This document shows, piece by piece, positions 1-5,951 of a stretch of DNA of 6,510 nt. The first letter of the stretch is position 1; each line of letters opens with the position of its first letter. The DNA comes from Bacillota bacterium (lineage in GTDB: Bacteria > Bacillota > Clostridia > Tissierellales > Peptoniphilaceae). Where the stretch lies: the NCBI GenBank assembly GCA_023393715.1, contig JAEXCD010000101.1:1-6510 (forward strand), written 5' to 3'. A program made the position numbers and the translations under genes. The notes beneath the pieces are model-generated. The model did no database searches, had not been told where the DNA came from, and saw only the letters and a program-made list of their open reading frames with translations.

Positions 1-45
1 ATGGCATTCAAGAGGTAAGGGGTTCGATCCCCCTCATCTCCACCA
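1..45 (+). tRNA. tRNA-Ala (anticodon GGC), 3' part, cut by window edge
   Basis: The visible RNA starts in the anticodon loop. U33 is followed by GGC (3-5), A37 and U38, then the 3' strand of the anticodon stem (8-12), a 5-nt variable loop AGGTA (13-17), and a T-arm with stem AGGGG (18-22), loop TTCGATC (23-29) and stem CCCCT (30-34). The acceptor 3' strand CATCTCC (35-41), discriminator A (42) and encoded CCA (43-45) complete it. The acceptor strand has U at position 70, as expected for the G3:U70 pair recognised by alanyl-tRNA synthetase, although G3 itself is outside the window. The order and wording match bacterial alanine tRNAs with anticodon GGC, which decode GCC and GCU. A tmRNA 3' end shares the T-arm and U70 but would not carry this anticodon loop. 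Confidence 0.92.
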
Positions 46-53
46 TCATTTTT

Positions 54-94
54 GCTCACAATCGTGCTCGTTGGCGCGGTTGTGGGCATTTTTT
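54..94 (+). terminator. Intrinsic terminator of the tRNA-Ala transcript
   Basis: Arms 54-67 and 74-87 can pair over all 14 positions, counting three G-T wobbles, around a 6-nt loop TCGTTG. Six T residues (89-94) follow after one A. The hairpin begins 9 nt after the tRNA CCA end, so it terminates the tRNA transcript and separates it from the ABC transporter operon. Confidence 0.88.
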
Positions 95-103
95 ATCCGT
101 CGG

Positions 104-175
104 ATGGACGCGGGTCAAACCGTGCGCTGGCTCCGCAGCCGAATGGACGCGGGCAAATCGTGTGGTGGCTCCGCA
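104..175. repeat. Imperfect tandem duplication, period 39 nt
   Basis: Copy 1 (104-137) and copy 2 (143-175) both begin with ATGGACGCGGG and end with TGGCTCCGCA. Between these blocks they share a CAAA-CGTG core, with a few substitutions and one base missing in copy 2. The repeats fill most of the spacer between the tRNA terminator and the ABC ATPase. No coding potential that continues into a known protein is apparent, and no convincing -35/-10 pair was seen here, so the promoter of the ABC operon is not identified. It may be a decayed intergenic repeat or a structured leader. Confidence 0.75.
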
Positions 176-238
176 ACGCTGACAGATTGTGGCGCGCCGC
201 ATGGCGCAGGAGCGCGTTCGAGGAGAAAAGGGGGACGA

Positions 239-946
239 ATGAACCTTATTATTGATCATCTGTCGAAAAGCTTCGGCGAAAAAAAGGTGCTTGAGGACAT
301 CCATTTTTCTTTTGAGGAAGGAAAAATCTACGGCCTTCTGGGACGAAACGGGGCGGGCAAAACGACGCTCTTTAATTGTCTGAATGGGGATATGCGGATG
401 GAGCAGGGACGTTTTTTCTGGATGTCGCAGGGGGCGGAGCGGGAGATCGCGCCGGAGGAGATCGGATATGTCCTTTCGGTTCCGACCGTACCCGAGTTTC
501 TGACGGGGCGTGAATTTCTGAAATTTTTTATCGAAATTCACGAGGGAAGCACGCCGGCGCCTCAGACGATCGACGGTTATTTTGATCTCTTAAATATTGT
601 GCCGGAGGACCGCGACCGGCTGTTGAAGGATTATTCGCACGGCATGAAAAATAAAATGCAGATGCTCGTACATCTGGTTGCGCAGCCGAAGCTCCTTCTT
701 CTGGACGAGCCGCTCACCTCTCTGGACGTCGTTGCCGCAGAGGAGATGAAGGTGCTGCTGCGCGATCTCAAGCCGGGGCGAATCACGATTCTTTCGACGC
801 ATATCATGGAGCTGGCGCTGGATTTGTGTGATGAGATCGTCCTGCTCAGTCAGGGACGACTTCAGGTGCTTCCAAAGGAGGAGCTGAATCGGCAGGAATT
901 TAAAGACAGAATCGTCGAAGCCCTTCGGGAGGATGGGAATGCTTAG
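239..946 (+). CDS. ABC transporter ATP-binding protein (ABC-2/exporter type)
   Basis: This 235-residue single-domain ABC ATPase would bind ATP at the cytoplasmic face and power the membrane protein encoded next. The Walker A GRNGAGKTT is at residues 35-43. The signature is the degenerate YSHGM at 132-136, a form often seen in exporter-type ATPases. Walker B LLLLDEP is at 152-158, the D-loop SLD at 161-163 and the switch His at 188. The Q-loop region (about 75-90, GYVLSVP then LTGREFL) lacks the usual Gln. The open frame continues upstream to an ATG at 71, but the extra 56 residues come from the terminator and tandem repeat and resemble nothing. ATG 239 is preceded by a purine-rich AGGAG/GGGGG stretch (221-234) and starts where ABC domains normally start. 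It overlaps the permease gene by 8 nt, indicating an operon with translational coupling. The substrate cannot be told from the sequence: drug, peptide or lipid export are all possible. Confidence 0.92.
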   Translation: MNLIIDHLSKSFGEKKVLEDIHFSFEEGKIYGLLGRNGAGKTTLFNCLNGDMRMEQGRFFWMSQGAEREIAPEEIGYVLSVPTVPEFLTGREFLKFFIEIHEGSTPAPQTIDGYFDLLNIVPEDRDRLLKDYSHGMKNKMQMLVHLVAQPKLLLLDEPLTSLDVVAAEEMKVLLRDLKPGRITILSTHIMELALDLCDEIVLLSQGRLQVLPKEELNRQEFKDRIVEALREDGNA

Positions 947-2522
947 AACACTGAAATTGTCTTTTGCGCTGAAAAACAGCTGTCGCGTCAATAGTATTTT
1001 ATATGCGCTGAAGCAGATTCCGGGCTTGCGAAAAGCGCTTCCCGACCGTCTGTATCAGAATCGCCAGCTGAAGCTGCTGGCACAGATTCTTTCGGTGCTG
1101 GCGGAGATCGTTCGGATATTCATCGGCAAAATCCTGTATTTTGCGATCATGGTCGTGGGCGCTCTGTCGCTTTATCGCCTTGCGCCGGAGCAGGCGGCGC
1201 CGGGGGTTCTGCATCTCGTGCTGTTTCTTACGATACCGGGAACGATTGCGAATACGCAGCTGTTTAACCCGGCCAAGGAGCGGTATTATGCGATCCTGCT
1301 GCTCGGTATGAATGCAAGGGAATACACCCTCGTGCATTACGCCTATTTCCTGTTGAAAATGGCGGTGGGGCTCTTGTGCAGCAGCCTGTTTTTCTGTCTG
1401 CCCTTAGGCCTGTCGGCGATCGACTGCGGTGTTCTTTCGCTCTATGTCGTGGGCGCGAAGGCGGCGGTCGCTTCGAGGCGACTGAAAAACTATGAGCGGC
1501 ATGGACGCGTGCCGAATGAAAATAATCTGGGCCGACCGGAGTGGCTTGGAATCGTCTTGTTTCTCGCTGCGAGCTATGTGCCGCTCCTTTTTGGGGTGAG
1601 CGTCCCCAAAGAGCTTTCGCTCGCGCTGATGCTGCTCACTGTCGGGCTTGGACTGCTTTCCGTCCCCGGCATTCTGACATTTTCGTCGTATCGCGCACTT
1701 TATAAGGAGCTTTATGCGAACGCGATTACGATCTTTGATTCGTCCATGCTTCGCAAGGTGCAGCAGCAGGCCAACGAAAAGCTGATCAGCGCGGATGTAC
1801 ACATTCAAAGCAGGAAAACCGGCCTGGCCTACCTGAATGATCTGTTCATCCAACGACATCGGAAAATCCTCTGGAAATCGGCGTGGCGCATTACGGCGGG
1901 CGTGCTCGTGCTCTTTGCAGGAGGACTGACCGCACTTCTGTTTTATCCGCAGCTGCGCGACGGAATCCGGGCGTATCTTTTAAATCATCTGCCCGCCGCC
2001 GTTTTTCTGATGTACACGATCAATCGGGGGCAGGGATTTGCCCGGGCGCTGTTTTACAACTGCGATCACAGCATGCTGACCTACTCGTTCTACAAGCAGC
2101 CCGAGGCTATTTTGGCGTTGTTTCGCCTGCGTCTTCGGGAGATCATCAAAATCAATCTTCTTCCGGCGCTTGCTGTGGGCGCCGGACTGGATGCCCTTCT
2201 TCTTGCTGCGGGTGCGACGGTGCAGCTTTGGGATTATGCCGTCGTGCTGCTTTCCGTGATCGGGCTGAGTATCTTTTTCTCCGTGCACTATCTGGTGCTG
2301 TATTATTTGCTGCAGCCGTATACGGTGGGAACGGAAATGAAGAGCGGGCTGTACTTCCTCTTTCACGTGCTCACCTATGGCTGCTGTTACGGCTCAATCT
2401 ATCTGAAAATGCCGCTTCTGTTTTTCTGCGGCGGAATCACCTTGTTTTGTCTGGCCTACTATTTTGTCGCGAGTGCACTGGTCTTTCATTACGCGCCGAG
2501 AACCTTCCGGCTGCGATTTTAG
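939..2522 (+). CDS. Multi-pass membrane protein, permease of the ABC transporter
   Basis: This is a 527-residue, strongly hydrophobic protein with roughly ten to twelve predicted membrane segments. They lie at about residues 65-110, 135-185, 205-250, 318-360 and 405-520, with positively charged loops between. A long soluble stretch at about 250-315 separates the two membrane halves. It carries no ATPase or extracellular-domain motif that I recognise. Its position, overlapping the end of an ABC ATPase gene, marks it as the cognate permease. At over 500 residues it is about twice the length of a standard ABC-2 permease, so one polypeptide may supply both membrane halves, or it may pair with itself. 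An ATG at 933 is also in frame, but GGGAGG (927-932) touches it directly. ATG 939 sits 6 nt after that site and is the better start. The family and substrate are not recognised. Confidence 0.85.
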   Translation: MLRTLKLSFALKNSCRVNSILYALKQIPGLRKALPDRLYQNRQLKLLAQILSVLAEIVRIFIGKILYFAIMVVGALSLYRLAPEQAAPGVLHLVLFLTIPGTIANTQLFNPAKERYYAILLLGMNAREYTLVHYAYFLLKMAVGLLCSSLFFCLPLGLSAIDCGVLSLYVVGAKAAVASRRLKNYERHGRVPNENNLGRPEWLGIVLFLAASYVPLLFGVSVPKELSLALMLLTVGLGLLSVPGILTFSSYRALYKELYANAITIFDSSMLRKVQQQANEKLISADVHIQSRKTGLAYLNDLFIQRHRKILWKSAWRITAGVLVLFAGGLTALLFYPQLRDGIRAYLLNHLPAAVFLMYTINRGQGFARALFYNCDHSMLTYSFYKQPEAILALFRLRLREIIKINLLPALAVGAGLDALLLAAGATVQLWDYAVVLLSVIGLSIFFSVHYLVLYYLLQPYTVGTEMKSGLYFLFHVLTYGCCYGSIYLKMPLLFFCGGITLFCLAYYFVASALVFHYAPRTFRLRF

Positions 2523-2566
2523 CGCCGATATCCCGCAGATCGTGTGTCTGGGGGCGCAGTGTTTCG

Positions 2567-2650
2567 GCCCTCGTGCGGACGGTGAGCGCGCTTTGCGATC
2601 GTGCTCTGCCCTCGTGCGGACGGCAGCCGTGCTCTGCCATCGCGCGGCAG
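2567..2650. repeat. GC-rich direct repeats downstream of the permease
   Basis: A 16-nt block GCCCTCGTGCGGACGG occurs exactly twice (2567-2582 and 2608-2623, period 41). A degenerate third form, GCCATCGCGCGGCAG, is at 2636-2650. The block CGTGCTCTGCC also occurs twice (2600-2610 and 2628-2638, period 28), so the right part reads as a 28-nt tandem duplication. The array fills the space between the permease stop codon and the shared terminator. Weak wording similarity (GTGC, CTG, CGCAG) to the repeat at 104-175 is visible, but not enough to call them one family. Confidence 0.7.
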
Positions 2651-2652
2651 CA

Positions 2653-2708
2653 AAAAAAGCATGGAGGGATGTACGCCGGAGCGGGCGAGCACCCTTTCAT
2701 GCTTTTTT
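2653..2708. terminator. Bidirectional intrinsic terminator between convergent operons
   Basis: Arms 2653-2668 and 2693-2708 pair over 16 positions, starting with AAAAAAGCATG against CATGCTTTTTT and continuing through two G-T wobbles. A GC-rich 24-nt apical loop lies between them. The A-run on the left (2652-2658) and the T-run on the right (2703-2708) give a U-tract in both directions. It can therefore end the ABC operon on the + strand (131 nt after its stop codon) and the UPF0210 operon on the - strand (17 nt after its stop codon). Confidence 0.9.
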
Positions 2709-2725
2709 ATTGGGAATCTGTCCGA

Positions 2726-4081
2726 TCAGTTTTTGAAGCTGTGAATCGGCGCGGGGATATGTCCTCCGCGGGCGATAAAGGCCGAGCAGCCGGCAGGATG
2801 CACCGGCATGATGGGCGCCTCGCCGAGGAGCCCGCCGAAGTGTGCAAAGTCGCCGACGGTCTTTCCGCAGACGGGGATGACGCGCACGGCGGTCGTTTTC
2901 TGATTGATGACGCCGATGGCGGCTTCATCGGCAATGATGCCGGAGATCGTATCGGCGGAGGTGTCGCCCGGGATGGCGATCATGTCGAGTCCGACCGAGC
3001 ACACGCAGGTCATCGCCTCTAATTTTTCGAGCGAGAGCAATCCGTCCTTTGCCGCGCAGATCATCCCTTCATCCTCGGAGACGGGGATAAATGCGCCGCT
3101 CAGTCCGCCGACATTTGTGGAGGCCATGATCCCGCCCTTTTTCACGGCGTCGTTCAAAAGCGCAAGAGCCGCCGTCGTGCCGTGCGTACCGACGCTGTCC
3201 AGACCGATTTCTTCCAATACGCGGGCAACGGAGTCGCCAATCTCCGCAGTGGGGGCGAGCGACAGGTCGACGATGTTGAAGGGAACGCCGAGCTCCGCGG
3301 AGACCTCGCGGCCGATCAGCTCGCCGATGCGCGTGATTTTGAAGGCGGTGCGCTGGATGGTGTTGCAGACGACCTCAAAGGGGGCTCCCTTGACCTTTTC
3401 CAGTGCAGCCTTGACGACGCCCGGCCCGCTGACGCCGACGCTGAGCCCGTTTTCCCGCTCGCCGATTCCGTAGAAGGCGCCGGCCATAAACGGATTGTCC
3501 TCGACGGCGTTGGCAAATACGACCAGCTTGGCGCACCCGATGCTGTCGTGCTCCCTCGTCCGGTAGGCCGTATCGACGATGGCCGAGCCCATCATTTTAA
3601 CGGCGTCCATATTGATGCCGCTGCGCGTCGAGCCGACGTTGACCGAAGCGCAGACGATATCGGTCTCGGCAAGCGCCTGCGGGATGGAACGGATCAGGCG
3701 TTCGTCGGAGTTGGACAAACCCTTGTGCACCAGAGCCGTAAACCCGCCGATGAAGTCGATGCCGACCTCCTTTGCGGCGCGGTCGAGCGCCTGCGCATAG
3801 ATGGTGTAGTTTTCCGAAGCGCCGGAGGCCGCGATCAGCGAGATGGGGGTGACGGCGATGCGCTTATTGACGATGGGAATGGCGTACTTTGCACTGATGC
3901 GCTCTGCGGTACGAACGAGGTTCGCCGCTTCGCGGCAGATTTTGTCGTAGATTCGAGTGCAGGTGGCGCGGTCGTTTTCTCCGACACAGTCCAGAAGTGA
4001 GATGCCCAGTGTGGTCGTGCGCACGTCCAGCTTTTGCTCATCGAGCATGCGAATGGTTTCTAAGATCTGATGTTGATTCAT
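2726..4081 (-). CDS. UPF0210 / DUF711 family protein (often labelled 'PFL family protein')
   Basis: This is a full-length 451-residue cytoplasmic protein with no signal peptide or membrane segment. It matches the widely conserved UPF0210 (DUF711) family. Recognisable conserved stretches are the N-terminal RTTTLGISLLDC (21-32), the Gly-rich ASTNVGGLSGAFIPVSEDEG (320-339), CSVGLDMIAIPGDT (361-374) and VCGKTVGDFAHFGGLLGEAP (404-423). The 'PFL' label reflects fold resemblance to pyruvate formate-lyase. I see no glycyl-radical motif, so that activity should not be assumed. The biochemical function of the family is not established as far as I know. The gene starts 2 nt after the stop codon of the ACT-domain gene and has no strong ribosome binding site of its own, which suggests translation by coupling. 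The same ACT-UPF0210 order is found in streptococci and other Firmicutes, so the two proteins probably work together, perhaps with ACT as the ligand-sensing partner. Confidence 0.95.
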   Translation of the reverse strand: MNQHQILETIRMLDEQKLDVRTTTLGISLLDCVGENDRATCTRIYDKICREAANLVRTAERISAKYAIPIVNKRIAVTPISLIAASGASENYTIYAQALDRAAKEVGIDFIGGFTALVHKGLSNSDERLIRSIPQALAETDIVCASVNVGSTRSGINMDAVKMMGSAIVDTAYRTREHDSIGCAKLVVFANAVEDNPFMAGAFYGIGERENGLSVGVSGPGVVKAALEKVKGAPFEVVCNTIQRTAFKITRIGELIGREVSAELGVPFNIVDLSLAPTAEIGDSVARVLEEIGLDSVGTHGTTAALALLNDAVKKGGIMASTNVGGLSGAFIPVSEDEGMICAAKDGLLSLEKLEAMTCVCSVGLDMIAIPGDTSADTISGIIADEAAIGVINQKTTAVRVIPVCGKTVGDFAHFGGLLGEAPIMPVHPAGCSAFIARGGHIPAPIHSFKN

Positions 4082-4083
4082 GG

Positions 4084-4353
4084 CTACACCGTGTACATCG
4101 CATTGAAAATTTCTTCACTCTGAAATTTAATGCTCAGCCCCAATTCGCTTGCCAGACTTTGGAACCCGTCCTGCAGCGCAGCGACATCTGCCGGCGCATC
4201 CGTGTAATCGACGAGTACGACCATGGTAAAAAACTGATCCATGACGGTCTGATTGATATCCAGTATATTGATATTCTGCTCCGAACAATGCTTGGCAATC
4301 CGGTAGACGATGCCGACCCGATCATGGCCGATGACGGTTAAAATCGCTTTCAT
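4084..4353 (-). CDS. ACT-domain protein, UPF0237 family
   Basis: This 89-residue protein is essentially a single ACT domain, the small fold that usually binds amino acids and regulates enzymes. It shows the typical beginning ILTVIGHDRVGIVYRIA (4-20), with the G-x-D-x-x-G-I turn at 9-15, then the INILDINQTVM strand-turn (28-38) and the hydrophobic strand FTMVVLVD (42-49). The full length agrees with the UPF0237 family, which resembles the ACT modules of GcvR-type regulators. AAAGGAG lies 5 nt before the start codon (4360-4366 on this strand). It is the first gene of a two-gene operon with the UPF0210 protein, which suggests a regulatory or sensory role for that partner. The ligand is unknown. 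Confidence 0.94.
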   Translation of the reverse strand: MKAILTVIGHDRVGIVYRIAKHCSEQNINILDINQTVMDQFFTMVVLVDYTDAPADVAALQDGFQSLASELGLSIKFQSEEIFNAMYTV

Positions 4354-4376
4354 ATACGCTCCTTTCTGCGGTGAAA

Positions 4377-4394
4377 AACGGTGAACTTACCGTT
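4377..4394. promoter_or_regulatory. Inverted repeat in the ACT-operon leader, possible operator
   Basis: AACGGT (4377-4382) and ACCGTT (4389-4394) form a perfect 6+6 inverted repeat with a 6-nt spacer. It covers the predicted start of transcription for the minus-strand operon, just downstream of its -10 element. The symmetry would suit a dimeric repressor. A chance occurrence of this size cannot be excluded. Confidence 0.3.
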
Positions 4395-4395
4395 C

Positions 4396-4424
4396 ATCAT
4401 AGCATAGCCGCCCGCGAGCGTCGA
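4396..4424 (-). promoter_or_regulatory. Promoter of the ACT-UPF0210 operon (extended -10 type)
   Basis: On the minus strand TATGAT (4401-4396) is preceded by TGC, giving an extended -10 motif TGCTATGAT. A weak -35, TCGACG (4424-4419, 4 of 6 matches), lies 17 nt upstream. Transcription would start near 4389 and leave a leader of about 36 nt before the ACT gene. The weak -35 and extended -10 combination is plausible for a housekeeping sigma factor. Confidence 0.55.
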
Positions 4425-4467
4425 GGTGCAGCGGCTCGGTTTTTCCGAATAGGGATCCGGCTCGGAT

Positions 4468-4495
4468 TTGACAGAGTTTTTCGATGCGATAGAAT
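4468..4495 (+). promoter_or_regulatory. Promoter of the murT operon
   Basis: A perfect -35 hexamer TTGACA (4468-4473) and a -10 hexamer TAGAAT (4490-4495, 5 of 6 matches) are separated by 16 nt. This predicts a transcript starting near 4502 and a leader of about 52 nt before murT. The octamer CGGCTCGG occurs just upstream at 4458-4465 and again at 4432-4439. This could be a site for a regulator, but there is no proof. Confidence 0.72.
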
Positions 4496-4553
4496 GAAAA
4501 AAGACAGACCAGGCCGAAGAATGGAACATCGGCAGGAAAGCGAGGCAGGAGAC

Positions 4554-5951
4554 ATGCAAACACAGCAAGAACAGCCAAAAGCCTGGCGCGGATATCTCGC
4601 TCTATGGGCAGCAAAGATCGCAAGGCGTGGATTGCGGCTGCTGGGGAAACGGGCGACGCAGGTTCCGGGGCGCATCGCGCTGAAAATCGAACCGAATTTT
4701 CTGAGCTGGATCCAAAAACCGGAAAAGCGTTTTGGTATTACGGGGACGAATGGAAAAACGACGACCACAAATATGATTGCGTCCATCTGCGAAGCAAACG
4801 GGCTGAGAACGGCGTGCAATCGGTTTGGCAGCAATCTGAAGAGCGGCATTTGCAGTGCGCTCATCGTGGAGACCTCCTGGCGGAACCGCACAAAGGCCGA
4901 CGCGCTCATCGTCGAGGTCGATGAGGTCAGCTCGCCGACCTATTTGCCGCAGCTCCGGCTGCAGGGACTTCTGGTCACCAATTTGTTTCGCGATCAGTAC
5001 GAGCGCATCGGGCATGTCGGACAGCTGGTTCGTCGACTCAATCAGGCGATTACAGACGAGGTCGTTCTGATCTTGAACGGCGACGACGTCCAGCAGCGCC
5101 GCCTCGGAACGGAGCGGAACAGACGGCTGTGGTACCGTGTTTCGGACGACCCGGAGGGAGATGCCGGGAAGCTTTTGCAGGCGTGGATTTGTCCTGCCTG
5201 CCACGAGCCCATGGAGGTGTTGCACCAGCAGTATCAGACGATCGGACGGTACCGTTGTCCGATCTGCGGCAGGGAAAATCCGAAGGCGCATTACGAAATC
5301 ACTTCTTTTTCTCCCGAAGCCGGACAGTTTCATTTTAAGATGACGGATATGGAGCCATCCGAGGAACGAGTCTTTTATTTCCCGATTCGACAAACCTTCG
5401 ATCTCTATAATCTGTGCGCCGTGCTATCGGCGGTCGATTTCCTCGGACTGAGCTGGGAGACGGCGCAAAACGTGCTATCCTCCTATCGTTCCTTTCAGGT
5501 TCGCTATGAGCAGGAGTCGTTTGGCGCATACCGGGTGACGAAAATGCTGAACAAGGGAAAGACGCCGGCGTCGATCTCACACGTGCTGTACTATGCGGCG
5601 CATCACGGCCCGTCTACGCTGATTCTGCTGGATCAGGATTTTGGGCAGGCGCCCCAGGGATACCACAATATGGCCTGGCTCTATGACGCTGATTTTTCGG
5701 CTGCGTCGGATCCGGCGATTCGCGACATCGTCGTTTGCGGTGCGCGTTTTCTGGACTACGATATTGCGCTTCGCCTTCAGCATACGCCGATGGAAAAGGT
5801 GCATTGCTTCCGGACGATCGACGAGGCGGCCGAGCTCATTGTCAAACTGCCCTGTAAAAATCTGTGCCTGACCTATGATCTGGATGACTATTCCATCGAA
5901 CAGGGGCGCGCATTGTGGAATCGGATTAAGGAGAGCGTTCATGAAAATTGA
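4554..5951 (+). CDS. murT: MurT-like Mur ligase (lipid II isoglutaminyl synthase subunit)
   Basis: This is a 465-residue cytoplasmic protein of the Mur ligase superfamily. In characterised Gram-positives MurT binds ATP and lipid II and, with GatD, amidates the D-Glu of the peptidoglycan stem to D-isoglutamine. Seen here are the ATP loop GTNGKTTTTN (64-73), VEVDEVSSP (120-128), NLFRDQYERIG (143-153), LILNGDD (172-178), and a four-Cys zinc ribbon insert CPAC (213-216) and CPIC (235-238), a MurT hallmark. The C-terminal domain holds AWLYDADF (374-381). In remembered homologues the residue two before that block is the Asp (D349 in S. aureus) that completes the GatD triad. Here the aligned residue is Asn 372. 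The usual Asn-Pro-Ala-Gly stretch of the C-terminal domain is also not obvious. ATG 4554 was chosen because GAGGCAGGAG precedes it and the promoter at 4468-4495 excludes the upstream in-frame ATGs at 4371 and 4494. ATG 4521 is possible but has a weak binding site. The gene overlaps the next one by 11 nt. Confidence 0.88.
   Translation: MQTQQEQPKAWRGYLALWAAKIARRGLRLLGKRATQVPGRIALKIEPNFLSWIQKPEKRFGITGTNGKTTTTNMIASICEANGLRTACNRFGSNLKSGICSALIVETSWRNRTKADALIVEVDEVSSPTYLPQLRLQGLLVTNLFRDQYERIGHVGQLVRRLNQAITDEVVLILNGDDVQQRRLGTERNRRLWYRVSDDPEGDAGKLLQAWICPACHEPMEVLHQQYQTIGRYRCPICGRENPKAHYEITSFSPEAGQFHFKMTDMEPSEERVFYFPIRQTFDLYNLCAVLSAVDFLGLSWETAQNVLSSYRSFQVRYEQESFGAYRVTKMLNKGKTPASISHVLYYAAHHGPSTLILLDQDFGQAPQGYHNMAWLYDADFSAASDPAIRDIVVCGARFLDYDIALRLQHTPMEKVHCFRTIDEAAELIVKLPCKNLCLTYDLDDYSIEQGRALWNRIKESVHEN

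Noticed and set aside
1..45. 3' end of a tmRNA (ssrA)
   Set aside because: tmRNA shares the T-arm, U70 and CCA end with tRNA-Ala, but the sequence before the T-arm reads as a normal anticodon loop with GGC, a stem strand and a 5-nt variable loop.
1..175. Integration (att) site at the tRNA 3' end
   Set aside because: Tandem repeats follow the tRNA, but no integrase gene and no second copy of the tRNA 3' end is present in the window, so there is no evidence of an integrated element.
71..238. N-terminal extension of the ABC ATPase starting at ATG 71
   Set aside because: It would be encoded by the terminator hairpin and the tandem repeat, is Arg-rich without family similarity, and lies before the natural start of the ABC domain at 239.
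1494..1520. Extra copy of the ATGGACGCG repeat motif inside the permease gene
   Set aside because: Only about nine bases agree, the surrounding sequence differs, and it lies in a continuous reading frame, so chance is the simplest explanation.
1883..3022. 379-residue open frame on the + strand
   Set aside because: It runs out of frame across the permease, the shared terminator and into the antisense of the UPF0210 gene. Its Arg/Ala/Gly-rich composition and lack of domains mark it as a GC-driven shadow.
3182..4000. 272-residue open frame antisense to the UPF0210 gene
   Set aside because: It is rich in Asp, Gly and Ala without any motif. The opposite strand encodes a well conserved full-length family, so this is a shadow frame.
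4371..4553. Longer murT starting at ATG 4371 or 4494
   Set aside because: Both starts lie at or upstream of the -10 element of the TTGACA/TAGAAT promoter, and the extra residues have no resemblance to MurT N-termini.
4602..5393. 263-residue open frame antisense to murT
   Set aside because: No recognisable domain or ribosome binding site, and the sense strand carries clear MurT motifs throughout.
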